Origin: Stereum hirsutum FP-91666 SS1
Lineage: Eukaryota > Basidiomycota > Agaricomycetes > Russulales > Stereaceae
Direction of reading: 5' to 3'
Assembly: GCF_000264905.1 (NCBI RefSeq)
Contig: NW_006763138.1
Location: 1,812,145 to 1,876,144 of the forward strand
Length of the DNA stretch: 64,000 nt
In this document: in pieces, positions 22,183 to 34,960 of the stretch
Layout: every line of letters starts with the position of its first letter
Position numbering within the stretch: position 1 is the stretch's first letter
Program-made: the position numbers and the translations under genes
Notes under the pieces: generated by a model
What the model saw: the letters and a program-made list of their open reading frames with translations, nothing else
Databases searched by the model: none
What the model was told of the DNA's origin: nothing

Positions 22183-23430
22183 TTAATATCCATCCGTGAG
22201 TCCCTCTCCCTCCAAACACCGCTCCATCTCATCGCTTTCCATGACCTCCCCCCACTGCTCCTCCCACCAGCCGACCTCCTCCTCAAACAACCCTCCGAAC
22301 GCCTTCTTCCCATTCCCAATATCCCTCTCAATCTCCTCCCTCGTCGACATCTTACCCCCTCTAAACGGAAACGGCTTCGGCGACGTATAATGCACGACCC
22401 GAATCTCATCCTTCATTGCCTCCCAGACCTCCTCATTCCGGTTCTTGATCGCCAGATTCGCGTTATAGACGTACGGCAACCTTACTGCGTCGGGACCGTA
22501 ATAGAGGTTCAAGAACGCCTGCTCGGCTTCGCCCGGCGGGTACTTCACCGTCCCCGAATCGAGCGTACGCTTCATATGCCGCAACGTATCCGACGAAGGC
22601 CTGAGGAAAAGCACGCCGGCATTGAACCCGAGTATAAATCCCCTCTTGTCCGGAAACACGTCCGGGACCGCCGCAAACTCGAACGGCATCCCGAACAGCT
22701 CGTCAAACCCCTTCCTCACCAACGTATCCCCATCCAGATAAACAGCAGCTTTCACCCCCAGCTCGTCCAATCCCCACAAATTCAGCTTCGTGTACTGATC
22801 TCCGAATCGTTCGCCGATACCCTGCGATTCGTGGTGCGGTGGCGGGATGAAGGGCACGGCGTGGGGTTGCCAGCCCCCGGCGCGGGCGACGCAGAGGGCT
22901 TGGGGGGTCGTTTTGTGAGGGAGGTAGAGGAGGATTTTTCGGGCGGTTACATTGGCGGTGGTGAGGGAGTGGCCCAGTGTGGCGACGGGGATGGCGTAGG
23001 CGTTGGTGTAGAGGGAGGTGACGACGGCGTTGCCGCTGTCGTGTCGATCAAATGTGGCCTCGAGGACGTCGTTTCGTCCCACGGAGAATTCGGGCTTTCT
23101 ATATACGGGTGAAGAGCAGCGTGCATGATGCATGAGTGTTAGAGAGGTTTAGGAGGAGAGAGGGACGCACAGCTTTGTGTAGGTATCAAGCAGGGAAGGT
23201 GGCGGCATCCGCCCCTTCGTCCATATCACGGCCATGAACACCAAATTGCACGCGCCGATGACGAGGCATGCTACCATCCATCGGTGTCGTTGTCGTGAGC
23301 CGTGTCCAGTCGACTCGTCGGCTCTGAAAAGAGGGATGTAATCGTTATAGTTCGATTTACGCACGGACCCGAGACGATTCCAGAAAGTGTACATAGTTTT
23401 GAGGGCGGAGGGGTATAGGACTGAGGGCAA
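22183..23430 (-). CDS. Type II membrane GT8 glycosyltransferase
   Basis: Predicted family 8 retaining glycosyltransferase (glycogenin/galactinol-synthase-like) using a nucleotide sugar; acceptor unknown. Exons 23171-23430 and 22183-23098 give 391 aa. A single transmembrane anchor, WMVACLVIGACNLVFMAVIW at about residues 51-70, precedes a short stem, which suggests Golgi lumenal orientation. The catalytic domain starts near residue 105 with SLYTNAYAIPVATLGHSL. The metal-binding DxD is D209-G210-D211 in AAVYLDGDTLV, followed by FILGFNAGVLFLRPS and the GT8 closing segment VVHYTSPKPF. All features are intact. The glycogenin tyrosine and C-terminal glycogen-synthase-binding peptide are not apparent, so a Golgi or wall-related transferase is more likely than glycogenin. 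Confidence 0.88.
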
Positions 23431-24458
23431 GGGGGGGAAGTGTCGGCGAAATGGAGCTGAGCGGCTGTGGTGCTCATGTCTTTAATGCATGGCAGTTGAC
23501 GCTGTGTTTGAACTGTGTATACACGGACAGAGGATATGTCAGCATGGCAGACCAAGCGTGTTCGATCGACGCGCCCCTTTTCCATAGGCGGAACTGATGG
23601 GCGATTGACACTGCCCGGGAGGCACGAGAAATACTCTTATGGTTGTTGAGAAGGTAAGCGGCAGGGACAATACTCCGACATAATAACTGAACTTCCGAAA
23701 GCGCGCCTTCCGTGAAGAGAGTCCTGTCATCAGCGGTCCGAGGCATCTCATTGAGACAGGAGCAGACGCCGTAAGTACCACTACCAGACCGAGACTGCTG
23801 CAATAAGCAGTTCAATGTCCGAATCAAGCTTCCACAGCTCTAGGGAATCTTTCGGATGCGCTGCATGTCATTCCCGATCGACGGATTCGGACGACCCCTT
23901 CGAAAACCTTCCAAGTCTAGTGCCACTCGCTCTACGGATAGACGTCTACACACTATCAACAGTGCACACTTAGGGGCGCGAGTGCGCGAGTTTTGGCGAA
24001 ACGCTCGCGCAATTTGAGCGGTGAAGTGTTCAAGTTACAGCTCTGCACAGAAGCAAGCTCTGCACGTGAATCGGGGTTGAAAGTCACCTCAACACAGCTC
24101 GACAACAATTTCTCGCTAGTGAGTCGGGTTGCTTAGGGTGAAGCCCGTGCAGGAGTGAATGCGGGTGATGCGAGGAAGTCGATGCGAGTGATACGAGAAA
24201 CAAGCAAAAGCGCCCCGACTTGGACATCTTCAAGGTCCTAGTCGAAATATTCCTACCACAAAAAGTGTGTAACGAGTGTGCAGGGCGGAGGGGACAGGTG
24301 AGAAGCTCTGAGAAGCCGGATATGCAGCGTGCTTACGAGGCACCAAGGACATCATCCCGCCGATCTCAGTACCATCGCATCAAGAAGATCCTGTCTACCA
24401 TGAGCGCGGATTATCTTCCGGCTTGATCACGTCAGAAGGATAGCGAGGCTAGGAGAGT

Positions 24459-24556
24459 CCACGGTAGCCTTTAAAGCGAGGTTTAAACGTGCGTTTGAGC
24501 CCCTGGACCATAGCCGCGCTGCAGTCTTCAACGCAAGCTTAAACGGCTACCGTGAG
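24459..24556. repeat. Short inverted-repeat unit (possible mini-MITE)
   Basis: Arms CCACGGTAGCCTTTAAAGC and, on the other strand, CTCACGGTAGCCGTTTAAGC enclose about 60 bp. No clear target-site duplication is seen, so a transposon origin is only possible. Confidence 0.5.
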
Positions 24557-25498
24557 CTTTCTTATTGTGTATGATCGCCTACTTCTTCTACCCACAAACC
24601 AGCGCCATTGAGAGTTTGGAGGCATGGTGTTGTCGCGGCGGTCGTCGGGTGTCGGCGCAGTGAACCACCCCTAGTGCGTGTCCAGCATCTCTTGTCGTCC
24701 GCGTCAAGTTCTAGGAGTCTCAGAGTCGCCCAGCGTTAGAGGAAGTACTCCCCTGTGAGCATAGAGATTTGATTGCAGGATCAAGGAAAGGCTGGATAGG
24801 TGAAGTTGCTGCAGGCTGTGGCCCAGGTATCGGAGAGCAAGATCGACTCAGTGATTGGGAGAATTGAACTGCAGGCAACGCCATGCCAGCGCAGAGACGC
24901 GTGTACGTGGAGATTGTGGCGCGCACAAGCCAATCTTGCAGTAATGTCGTAGACGCGAAAACAAACGGCACAGCTGTGCGGCGACGGCGAATAGTTTGTT
25001 TGGCTTGCCTCGAAGATGGGCTAAACCATTGGGATATAGGGCTTCGAGTAGCTGAATAAGGCGTGGCGAGGACAGTGTCAGTTGATATCCGATCCGGGCC
25101 AGATCTAACTCGTGAACGCACGATGGTGAGGATGTTGCGACTCGCGAGTACATGGGCGTTGGACTGTCAGGACTGCCAGGCCTCGGTGGCAACGCTGACA
25201 TTCAACCTGTATTCCAGAGCTGTTGTGCGCGGTTGGGCCGAGAGAAACTCTCACGGCAAGATGATGTCTACGCGTAATTCCAAGGTAAAAGTTGTGCTGT
25301 ATCACAGTTTGAGCATGAAATTACAGAGGGGCGGATGTAGCGTACAAGCGAGAGCCATATACGCCGATCGGAATTCTGTCCTGACCACGTTCGGGAGGGT
25401 AGGACAGAGCACATTCATTCTCGAATTGTTCATGAATTCGATTTTCTTCAATATCCGGCACAGAGATACCCGCTGAGAAATCATTCATGAATGGATTT

Positions 25499-25800
25499 CT
25501 CATGCAACAGAGGGCTCCGAAACTCATGACGCACTCAAACGGGAAAGGAAGACAGTAGAACGGCAGTGTGGAACCTACGGTTCAGTCGTATTCCGATGGC
25601 CGCAACTCCAACCTATGAATGCGCTCCTCACATCCTCAGTCTAGATAGATATCTCATGCACTTGAGTACTCCGAAAGTCGTGACTCACTCAAGCGGGAAA
25701 GGAAGACACTATGACGGCAGAGGGGAAACAGAACACCTACGGTTCAGTTGTATTCCGATGGCCGCAACTCCAACTTCTGAATGTGCTCCTCGCATCCTGT
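25499..25800. repeat. Diverged direct repeat, two units of about 150 bp
   Basis: Both units start CTCATGCA, contain AAGCGGG/AAACGGG AAAGGAAGACA and a near-identical CCTACGGTTCAG...CGCAACTCCAAC block (25574 and 25736). Offsets of 154 and 162 bp show an internal indel. The unit has no open frame. Confidence 0.85.
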
Positions 25801-26659
25801 GACTATGTCTCTACGTTGATCCAAGCCGATGCTCCCCCAAGGAGTTGTGCGCTACTTCGTAGAAGTAGGACGGAGTTCCGTTCAGTGGCTGGCGAATGTT
25901 GCTGGGCGGTAACTTAGTGTACAACATCGAAAACAAGTGGCGGTCAACGCAAGGCTACTATGATCCATAGTCTCAGAGTTCACTAGTAAGCGAAGGTGCG
26001 ATTTGAGCTGAGCTAGCTAGAGGTAGAGCCACAAAGTAGAGACATCCACGAGTAAGTAAGTACTCGTCGATGGGGGAGGGAAGGAAGGGAGCAGGCCACA
26101 TTCGCACAGGGCCACACAGCCGTCTATAAATACTGCGGACGGATCGGCCCGGAGAGGGTTTCGGCGCAAGACGCGAAAACGTTGAGAAAAATTCGCCGAA
26201 AACGTCAGACAAAGATTACTGAAAGGACTTGAAAGCACTGCGTCATCACCCCACTGCCGTAAATATCGAGGCCTCGAGTATTCTCTCTGTCTCACGACAC
26301 TGCTGGGAACACCGCCATCTCCGAGCTGGGCCTGCAACCGAGGCTTTGAAAGCGGACAGACAGCAAACCTCGGGTCAAATTTGCCATGTGGCCTCAGCGT
26401 TGCGTTCCCTCGTTCGTCCGTCCATGGCCGATGAACGCCGTACCTTCCGTTCTGGACCTGTTCTTGAGACAAAAAAACCTTCCGATAAAAGCACATCGTG
26501 AACGATGGCCGACATTCCAATTTCACGCCACCCCTACGTCCTCTCAGCATCCCTACTACACCACCACCAACACATCACATATCTACACCACCCGATCCTC
26601 CTTACTCTCCAGACAACCAATACACACTAGTACCTGGAGTGGACCGAATACCCGCTTGA

Positions 26660-29195
26660 ATGTCTACGGCCAACTCTTCGCTGGTCAGATTGCCCGATGA
26701 GGCCGCTATGCTCGCTATGGAAAAAGGCTTCCCTTATGCCGGTGACGGCTCTGAGACACCCCGGTCTCATTTCGACAAGTACGAAGTCATCCTAGACCCT
26801 CAGGATGACCCACAAGAGTTATCCCTCATTCGGAGGTGGCTCGCTGTAATCACGATCAGTTTCTCGTCATTGTGTGTCGCGTGTGCTTCATCTGCTGTGC
26901 GTCAGCTGCTCTTTTCTTTCCACACGCCACAGGGCTATTGACTCCGACTGACGAACGTTCATGTGTTTGTTTGTACAGGCGGCGTTTACGGAAACGGGAG
27001 TTGCGAACGAGTTTGGTGTCAGCAGAGAGGTTACTATCCTTGCCGTCAGCCTGTACACACTCGGTTTGGGAATGGGTCCGCTGCTCGTCGGACCACTCTC
27101 AGAAGTGTTAGTATCAATATCAATTCACACGCCATGACCATCCTTTTTTTCCTGCTGGTGAGTTCACACATAATCTCGATCGTTTTAGGTACGGGAGGAA
27201 CATCATCTACAGGGTGTCTTTCATTGGCTTTTTCGCGCTCACTTGGCCTGTGGCATTCGCGCCCAATATTGGTATGTCGAGTCCAAACGATCCTAAGAGT
27301 TCCCAGACGTTGACCAATGACCATCCTCCTTGTACGAATGTAGCCGTATACCTCGTCTTCCGATTCATCACCGGTCTACTGGGCGCGTCATTCTTGAGTG
27401 TCGCAGGAGGAAGCGTCAGCGACCTCTTCCCAGACAATGCCGTTGCTACGTGAGTCGAACAAATTTATCGTCCAATCTTCGAGTATGGCTAATTTCTCGC
27501 TTACGGTCCATTAGTCCTATGGCTGTATACACTATCTTCCCATTTATCGGCCCTGAGCTTGGGCCGATGTTTAGCGGGTGAGTACTATATCTCCTTCGCG
27601 TTTCGTGCTGCGCTCCCATGACGGGTGGCCTTGGCTTGATGGGGTGCTGATCGATATGCCTTGATTTATCCAGTTTCATCAACCAAAACACCAACTGGAG
27701 GTGGACCTATTATGTCTTCCTCATCTGGTCCTTCGTCCAAACTATCGCCTTGTTCGCTGTACGCTTGTCTCCCCCTTTCTTCCCTCGTTTTCAGCGTTAC
27801 TCATCTCAGACGTTTCCTTGTCCGTCTGCTCCAGTTCGTACCGGAGACGTACAAACCAGTCATTCTCAAGCGTAAAGCACAAAGGTACGCATACTCTTCT
27901 CTCCTCTGTCGGTTTTTAGGTCTGAAGAGAAGCTGATTCTTCCTGTGTGTGTGATTAGACTGCGGAAGACGACTGGGAATCTCAATTACTATGCTCCTCT
28001 GGAGAGAACGAACAAGAATCTCGTCACTGCTGTTGCTATTAGTTGTTACCGCCCATTCCGTACGTCGTATAGCATCTTTCCCGCCTTTCCTATGCCTGCT
28101 GAAACTTTATCTGCATCTTCTCTGCTTAGAACTTATCTTCTTCGACCATATGGTTCTTCTCCTCAACCTATGGTCAGTACTCCCTCATCTCCCTTCGACA
28201 ACTTGCCTTCTTCACGCCCGCACAGCTTGCTCACGCTCATACAATCACATTCTATTTTATTTACGGCCAGGTCATCCATCGTCCTCGGAGTCATCTACCT
28301 TGCATTCCAAGCATTCCCCATCATCTTTGAAGACAATCATGGCTTCAACATGCAATGCACCGGGCTTACGTTCAGTGGTATCGGTCTTGGCATGATTCTT
28401 GCGTTGTGCAGTCAGCCTTATTGGAACGCGTACGTTGTCCACTCACGACTTATTTCCTGTCGTAAAACGAGGGCTTATACGTGATGGCAATGGTTATAGG
28501 CGCTCTCGGAGGTACCGCAAACTTCATGGTAGTATCCCGCCGGAAGAGGTTCTCCACATCGGCCAAGTAGGCGGTATTCTCGCTCCCATCGGTACGTCCC
28601 AATCTCCCCATCCTTCCTTCTCGCCGATCAACCTGACCATAAACCTCGCCACCAACCGTGCCGCCCTCTCACCACAGGTCTCTTCTGGCTCGCCTTCACG
28701 ACCTACCCCTCCGTGCACTGGATCGTCCCCATCCTCGGCTCCATCCCCTTCGGCGCAGGGACCTACTTCATCTTCACCTCCGTATTCACCTACCTCGTCG
28801 TCGCCTACCGGCCCGTGGCCGCCTCCGCGCTCGCGTCGAATAGCGTCATGCGATTAGGGTTCGCGGCCGTTTTCCCGCTGTTTGCGAACGCGATGTATGC
28901 GAGGCTGGGGACTGTGGGTGCGACGGCGCTTTTGGCGGGGTTGACGACGTTGATGGCGCCTTGTCCGTGAGTACTTTTCTGTTTTGTTTTTTCGTCGGCG
29001 TTTGAGGTTGTGAGGTTTGGGAAGGAGAAAGATGTGCTGATTGATTGATTGAAATTTTGTTGGTATAGATTCGTGTTTTATAAAATTGGACGGAGACTTC
29101 GAAATCGATCCGCGTTCGGGACAAAAGACTCTGAAGCTGTCATGCAAAGCCAAGCACCGGCGACCCCCGTCGTCACCTCTGTCGCACATACTTAG
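26660..29195 (+). CDS. MFS transporter, DHA1-type (drug/polyamine:H+ antiporter)
   Basis: Predicted 520-aa, 12-helix proton-coupled exporter in the plasma membrane. Thirteen exons: 26660-26896, 26979-27106, 27189-27271, 27344-27449, 27515-27577, 27674-27758, 27835-27884, 27959-28059, 28130-28172, 28271-28429, 28500-28591, 28678-28966, 29069-29195. A cytoplasmic N-terminus of about 60 residues precedes helix 1. Motif A is GPLSEVYGR after helix 2, then RFITGLLGA in helix 4 and motif C FIGPELGPMFSG in helix 5, which is diagnostic of DHA1 antiporters. NWRWTYYVFLIWSF follows. The second half has EAFPIVFE-like AFQAFPIIFEDNHGFN and VAYRPVAASALASNSVMR. The full domain is intact. Substrate cannot be told. 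The transporter at 29932-31852 is convergent with it. Confidence 0.9.
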
Positions 29196-29931
29196 ACGTC
29201 GACACCACTATTGACTCTCAATGATGACGCGGACCATTGTCCGGCTTACGACTGTGGTTCCAACGACGAGAGGTAGAGGTCGACGTGTTGAGCACTTCGA
29301 GGATGCTTCTTACTTCTTACCTTACTTACTGATCAACTTACGCTTACTGTAATCTAATTCTCACGACTCGACTCGTTTTCACATTGCTATCGGGACACAT
29401 TTAGAGGGATTCGGAGGCTGGATTTTTGTTGTTACTGTAACTTAGGGCTGGGTCCATTATATATACGTTACAGCGCTTGGCACTTAGACCTCTTGTTGTA
29501 GATTTTAGACACACTCAGGGCTCGTTTACATTTATGACTTTCGTACTTAGACTCACTCTTCGACTTCACTCGGCACTCAGCACTCGGCACTCACCCCTCA
29601 CGCACTTTCTACCACGTCTTGGTACAACCCTCCTGCTTCCTCGTCGTTCTTACCATTAGACATCTACTTCAGTACAGTAGACTAGACTCAACTGTACAAA
29701 AGAGGAGGGCGACTCGAATATACACATAGACGCGGTGCTTCTTCTCAGTCGTGCAGGAAGGAGCGAGGCGCAGAACGCCACAAATCGAATGTGGTACATC
29801 ATCGATACATTTTCATTAGGGGTCTACACGAAGCACCATCACGATAAGTAACCCGACAACATCAACGTCAACTTAGCACTCTCCTTCCTCGTTCCATACG
29901 CAATGTCTAGAGTCCAATCTTAATTCATACC
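29196..29931. other. Intergenic between two convergent transporters
   Basis: 736 bp shared by the two 3' ends. No gene motif was found. Confidence 0.5.
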
Positions 29932-31852
29932 CTATACCTTACGCCACACCCTCCGATCCACCATCAGACGCGCCCAGAGTATGAACAGCGACCCAGCCAA
30001 ACACGTCGATCCCGCGAGGACGATCGGGCCCGTATATGATCCATGCGCTCTAGACAGCAATGCACCAGCGGCTGGACCGCCTAGGAGTGCTCTAAGTACA
30101 TGCACGCACCGCACGGCGGGAGAGTGCAAGTCAGTATGAGGCTACTACAGGCGTGCGATGAAGAGGCAGGTGCGAGGGGAAGGAGAGGAAAGGGAGGAAC
30201 GAGGACGAGGGTACGCACGGGAAGGAAACGATAGTATACAATAACCCCATATTACTCCCAATTCTCTCGACCTCCGTGATACGCGCCACACAGGGCGGAA
30301 TCACAGCGATGACCGCGCCACTGCTGAACCCGTACATTACCGCGAACGCGATGATCAACCTCCCAGATTTGTCTGGCAGTACCGTTCCCTCCAAGGCGAT
30401 CGTCCTCCGCATCACTTCTGCTACTGAAACGGAAAGGGAGGGAGAGGGCGTGGAGGTGTCGTTATTGATTCCTGCAGGGAGCCAGAGAACGAGGCAAAAG
30501 AGACCGGAAAGGAATGATGCAGGTGTTAGGGTGTTGAAGGGGCCGATGACATCTGCCAGGAGGGGAGGGAGCAGACGTCCGAGGACCGAAGCACCGTTCA
30601 TTATTGCGAGAGAGGTGGAAAATGAGGTCCGGGTCGCGGTCGTGCCATAGCCGAGGGATTCAGTGTAAGTCGAGAGATAGAAATAAGGGATAAATAGGCC
30701 TGCAAGTATGATACACGCCAGTTAGTTGAGCAGTGACACCGGAAACCGTGGATGTTTTTGAGCTCGAGCTCACCAAATGAGATCAACGCGCTCCCAGCTG
30801 TAAGAAACACGAAGCGTGCGTCTTTCAATGACGTCAGATCAAACCACCTTCGTGTAGTCTGTGGTTGAATTGCACTCGTTGCAGAGGCCCGTCGTCTCGT
30901 AATGCTAGCTAGTGCGAGCGCACAACATGCGAGGCAGAGGAAGCCAGAGATGCGTACGGCCCAGCCAAATCCAACGAGACTGAACAGACGAGGCAGCATT
31001 ATCGGAAATATGGCTCCGCCTGCGTTGGAAGAAATCATTAATGACGCGCTTTGGATGTAAAGAACCAAGTGGAAGAGTTACCGATGCCTGAGCCCGAGGA
31101 TGCGAGTCCAATGGCTGTTCCTCGGTACTTTCTAAAATGAGTGGATACGGAGGCCAGTGATGGGTAAAAGCTACACTTATATCGGTCTTCCGTCAGTAGG
31201 ATAGTAGGATGCGTATGAGATAGCTTGAATTTCCAAGTAGACGTACAGTATTCCGACACCCAGGCCACCCAGAACGCCTTGACAGAGCATGTACTGATAA
31301 TATTGCGTGCATATACTCGTCATCATCGTGCTGAACACTAGGACTGCGGAACCAAACGCGAGCAAAGGCCTTGGTCCAATACGATCGAATAGTTGTCCCA
31401 CTAAGGTACCCTAGGTCGCACGTCAACTCAAACTCGATGTCGGTCTTAACCATGAGAGAAGAGAACAACCGTCTTACTAGCACATAAAATATGCACAATA
31501 AGTCACGTTAGGATAGAGGACATACCGAGAAGAAAAAGACCCATAATTGCATTGAGCCAATCCATGATATCGTCGACGCAGGAAGATGACTGAGCTGGTG
31601 TGTGGCATAGTACTCCTGAAAGGTCCCGAACGCATTGATCTGACCAAAAGAACAGAATAGAGCAAGAAAGCTACCAGCAACGGTAAGCCAGGCGCGCCAT
31701 CCACAGTCCAGCGGTGGTTCCGGGCTATCAATGGATGGTGATGGTGTTAGAGCGGACCGGACGGTTGCTTCATGGAGGAACGAATCAGGACGCTGCTTCA
31801 GCTCTATGTCGATGTCTCTGATGCTGGAAACGGCGGACAATGCGCTAGTCAT
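29932..31852 (-). CDS. MFS transporter, monocarboxylate-porter-like (MCT/MCH family)
   Basis: Predicted 488-aa membrane transporter of the monocarboxylate porter family. Fungal members include riboflavin and amine carriers and many with no known substrate. Exons in order: 31526-31852, 31247-31410, 31082-31170, 30774-31019, 30219-30699, 29932-30091. The ATG at 31852 starts a 50-residue cytoplasmic tail. Helix 1 begins with the family signature DCGWRAWLTVAGSFLALFCS, then FGTFQEYY. Helix 2-3 has GTLVGQLF DRIGPRP. Further on come GVGILFYPSLASVSTHF and YRGTAIGLASSGSGIGG, the conserved helix 4-5 region. The second half has GLFIPYFYLSTYTES and AVMYGFSSGAVIAVIPPCVA. No stop or frameshift. An upstream in-frame ATG at 31984 would add 44 unconserved residues and is less likely. 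Confidence 0.88.
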
Positions 31853-34021
31853 GCCGATCCTCAGACTCGAACCGGAACTGTGTGGTGGTCTGGAAGAAAG
31901 AAGAGACTTCGTCTGGAAGGAGGAAGAGAGGTCAAGACTGGTAAAATAGACATCGACGAGCGCGCAAGAGGTGACAGATGGCAACAGTCAGAATGAAACG
32001 AACGGAAGCAGGAAGTCTAGATATGGACAGATGGAAGTGGACGTTCCTCCTCTGGGTAAGGAGTGCTTGGAAAGGAATGCGAGATAGTGCCGATTAGGGG
32101 CGTCCGCTTGCATCGGAATGAGAGAGCATATCATCGTCCACGAGGTTTTCATTGAGGAGCTAGAGAGACCCCTGCGGCCTGGGAATGAGTGTCGGATGGA
32201 GGCATGATGATGGCCGTGGTCTCGAGGAGAGTCGAAAGGACAACTAGAGAGAATGCTGACATAACGTACCGCGAAAGGTGGAGATGGGGAAATAAGGGAT
32301 GGCGTGAAGCCGCAAGAAAGGACAACAAGCTTAGAGGTATGCCGATCGGCATAATGCAAAGCATGAAAGGATGAACTCGCCGATTATCAGACAAGCTCCC
32401 AGGAGATATCAGAAAATCTCGAGCTTGATGGGCGCACTCAGTAATTTAGGCGAGGAAAATCGAGTACCTGTTATTTGAGGCCGTTCGCGATCGGGCTTCC
32501 GAAAGAAAAGATCGGAGATGCCTAGAGATGTCGGCATTGCATCTATGTCCGAATGATGGCGGGGAGAGTGCTGCGTTAGGCTGGTGCAGACAGGGAACCA
32601 CTACTCTCTATAGCGGGTACTTATGTGGGTTATATCACTACTGCGCGAGTACTCTGCCGTAGCCTTGAGAAACCGCTCAGCACGCAAAGTTAGCCTACAC
32701 GGCTCTTGTATTCCTTGGTTCTATCAAAAGAAACAGAATCAGTCGTTGAAGATCCCTTCGGACCGTGGAGTTTGGAGCTCAAAAAATGTAATTGTCGGAC
32801 AGGTGCGAGGTTCAACCTCCTTCCATGCCCGACAAGTGTCCAACAGAAACGAAAACCTCGGACATAAGTATCGGTGAACCGGAGGTATGCAGAGAAAAGG
32901 AGATGACAAAGAATTCAGACCCAAGCTCAGTGAAACTGATATATGATTTCCTGACGGCCTGAGAACCGGTAGGCCCAACGCCGGAGTGCGTCCTTTTTGG
33001 CGTTGAATACCGCCCAGATCAGTCGGGTGAAGAGGCCAGAAGACTGATTGGATGCTCCAAGTCGCAGAAAAACTTGTGCGCTCATGAGGGGAACCTATAG
33101 ATGTTGACCGGATCGCAAGAGAAGAGAAAGTTGGGAGAAAGAGCAGTGGTGGCGCCGTGGCGGGGCCAGCAAGCCAGCGGAGTATCAAGGAGGCCGGCAT
33201 TTGCCGTTTCCTAAAACCCGGCTCATGTCCCTGTTTGGCTTTCACGTTTTCACCTCTCTCGTCCCTCCTCACTCTCTCCGCCTCCTCGTTGCTTGGTCTT
33301 CGCGCATTTTTTCACTTGTTTCGTGTTCTCTGTTTCCATCTGATCATGTACGCATCAATGAACCTTGCTGCCTACGTCATTATCGTCCGCATTTCATCGT
33401 TGCTCCGCCCCCAACTTGTTGACCGGCCATCCCAATCCAGAACATCTGCCGCCCGACACTCGAATAAATTAGCGCGCAAGGGGATCACACCGCTTAAATT
33501 CTCTCTTATGCTCCAATATCTATGGGCATGCTCAATTCTGTGATATTTCACGGTGCCCATCTCCATATTGGTTATCGCTCGTTACTTGGGTATGTACACC
33601 ATCCGTTTGCGACGCCTCAGAAGGATCATCCCGCTGCTCGCTGTTGGTCTCGGAATGCCGGTCTCACTCGAAACAATCAAACTCACCATGACTCTGAAGA
33701 GACTCTCTAGCGTCAACTGTTGATGGGTGTTGCTAATCATCAAGTCACCATTCCCACCTTTAGAGTCATTCTCAGGTCCAGACCTGCTCGTTATGACCGT
33801 TTGCTGCACGTTCAGGTAGATATGTGCCTAAATATACTGCTTTCGATTTCTTGGCAGGAGGAGAACATGTACAAAGCATTGAAACAGTGGTCATAGCCCG
33901 TCCGTCGAAACCTTTAAAGACCACGGTGTTTGAGCCTTTTATCCTCACTCTCACCTCCAAGTGGAATACCTATTATCTTCAACAGCAATCCACCCCTTTC
34001 TTCGACGAACAGTCAATCAAA
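31853..34021. other. 2.2 kb without a recognised gene
   Basis: Shared upstream region of the transporter (left) and the small secreted protein (right). The 177-aa minus frame at 32739-33272 is Ser/Pro/Arg-rich with no family pattern. I see no repeats or transposon ends. Confidence 0.45.
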
Positions 34022-34598
34022 ATGTTCTCCCTCCAATCCCTTCTCTTCCTCGCTTCCGTCGTCGCTCTCTCCGTCGCCTCTCCAATGCTCCGTGCGACGG
34101 GCAACAGCACGACGTGTGACTTCATCATGACACCTACCCCTGACCTTGGTGTCGATGGATTGCAAGGACCTATCAACTACGGTCAGTCAAGCACTCCCGT
34201 GTTATTTCAGACCTCTTTTCGTTCAACAATAGGTGGGCATTCTTACTGATCTGTATTGCTCGGTTTCGAATAGCTGTGGGCCACACGGTCGGCGCACAAT
34301 ACCCTAACACGGAGCTTACCGTACGTGCCTCCATCTCCCCCTTATCCCTCGCGCTCGCCTCCTCCTCTCCTTCTTCTTAACCACCTGACACACCCTCAAT
34401 GACGTTCCTCTTGTACGGATATCACAGGACGACAACTCTCTTGTCCGCCACAACGACGGGACCTACGACGTTCACTCCATCATCGCCGTCTCGGGTCAGG
34501 ATGGCACGTCCGTCGGCGCTTTCGTCGAAACTTGGGAAGGAACGACGCTCGATGGGCTCCAGGCGCAGTGGTACGTTGGCGCGGCGAACTGCTACTAG
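34022..34598 (+). CDS. Small secreted protein, unknown family
   Basis: I do not recognise a family. Three exons, 34022-34181, 34274-34320 and 34428-34598, give 125 aa. The start has a clear signal peptide (hydrophobic LLFLASVVALSVAS, cleavage expected around residue 19). The mature part is about 105 aa with one N-glycosylation site (NST), only two cysteines (C32 and the penultimate residue), and no predicted membrane segment. The two Cys could form one disulfide joining both ends. Segments such as GQDGTSVGAFVETWEG and LDGLQAQWYVGAANCY look like beta-strands. Size, signal and lack of domains fit the small secreted proteins common in wood- and litter-decay and symbiotic agaricomycetes. It ends about 360 bp before the 3' end of 2OG gene 3 and is convergent with it. 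Confidence 0.7.
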
Positions 34599-34960
34599 GA
34601 TTCTTGAGAATGTAGGGCTATCAATAGAGCCGTGTTTGTTGGAAAAGCAGGGTATTAGAAGAAGCGTCAATGGTGTGCATGGAGGAATAGATGGTCAATT
34701 ATTTGCAGATCATCCGGGATTTTTATGAATATCTTGTTGATCACGATCGAATTGCCATTCTGAGGTCACAATTCGTGAGATTGTGTGGCGAGCACGAGGC
34801 GGACAATAGTCAACAGTGAAGGATGGATAAGCTCAAGAGAACCCCATACGGGAAAGCTTATACGAGGAGAAATTACAGGAGAGCACATTAAAAAATTCAT
34901 CTTACAGGAGTGCGCATGCATGCTCGAACGAGTACGTGAGCTCCGCAGCAGGTCTCGACA
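34599..34960. other. Intergenic between convergent 3' ends
   Basis: Nothing beyond presumed 3' UTRs is seen. Confidence 0.5.

Larger units (their letters stand above)
23431..26659. other. 3.2 kb without a recognised gene; repeats
   Basis: No coding motif was seen. Holds a short inverted-repeat unit (24459-24556) and a direct repeat (25499-25800). Longer minus-strand frames at 24720-25201 and 26017-26550 have low-complexity or patternless translations. The right end is the promoter of the DHA1-type transporter. Confidence 0.5.

Noticed and set aside
22390..23112. 240-aa plus-strand frame
   Set aside because: Antisense of the GT8 catalytic exon, which has the intact DxD and C-terminal motifs.
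26017..26550. 177-aa minus-strand frame
   Set aside because: Patternless translation in the upstream region of the DHA1 transporter; no motif or homologue recognised.
32739..33272. 177-aa minus-strand frame
   Set aside because: Ser/Pro/Arg-rich with no domain, no supporting splice pattern or paralog; likely chance.
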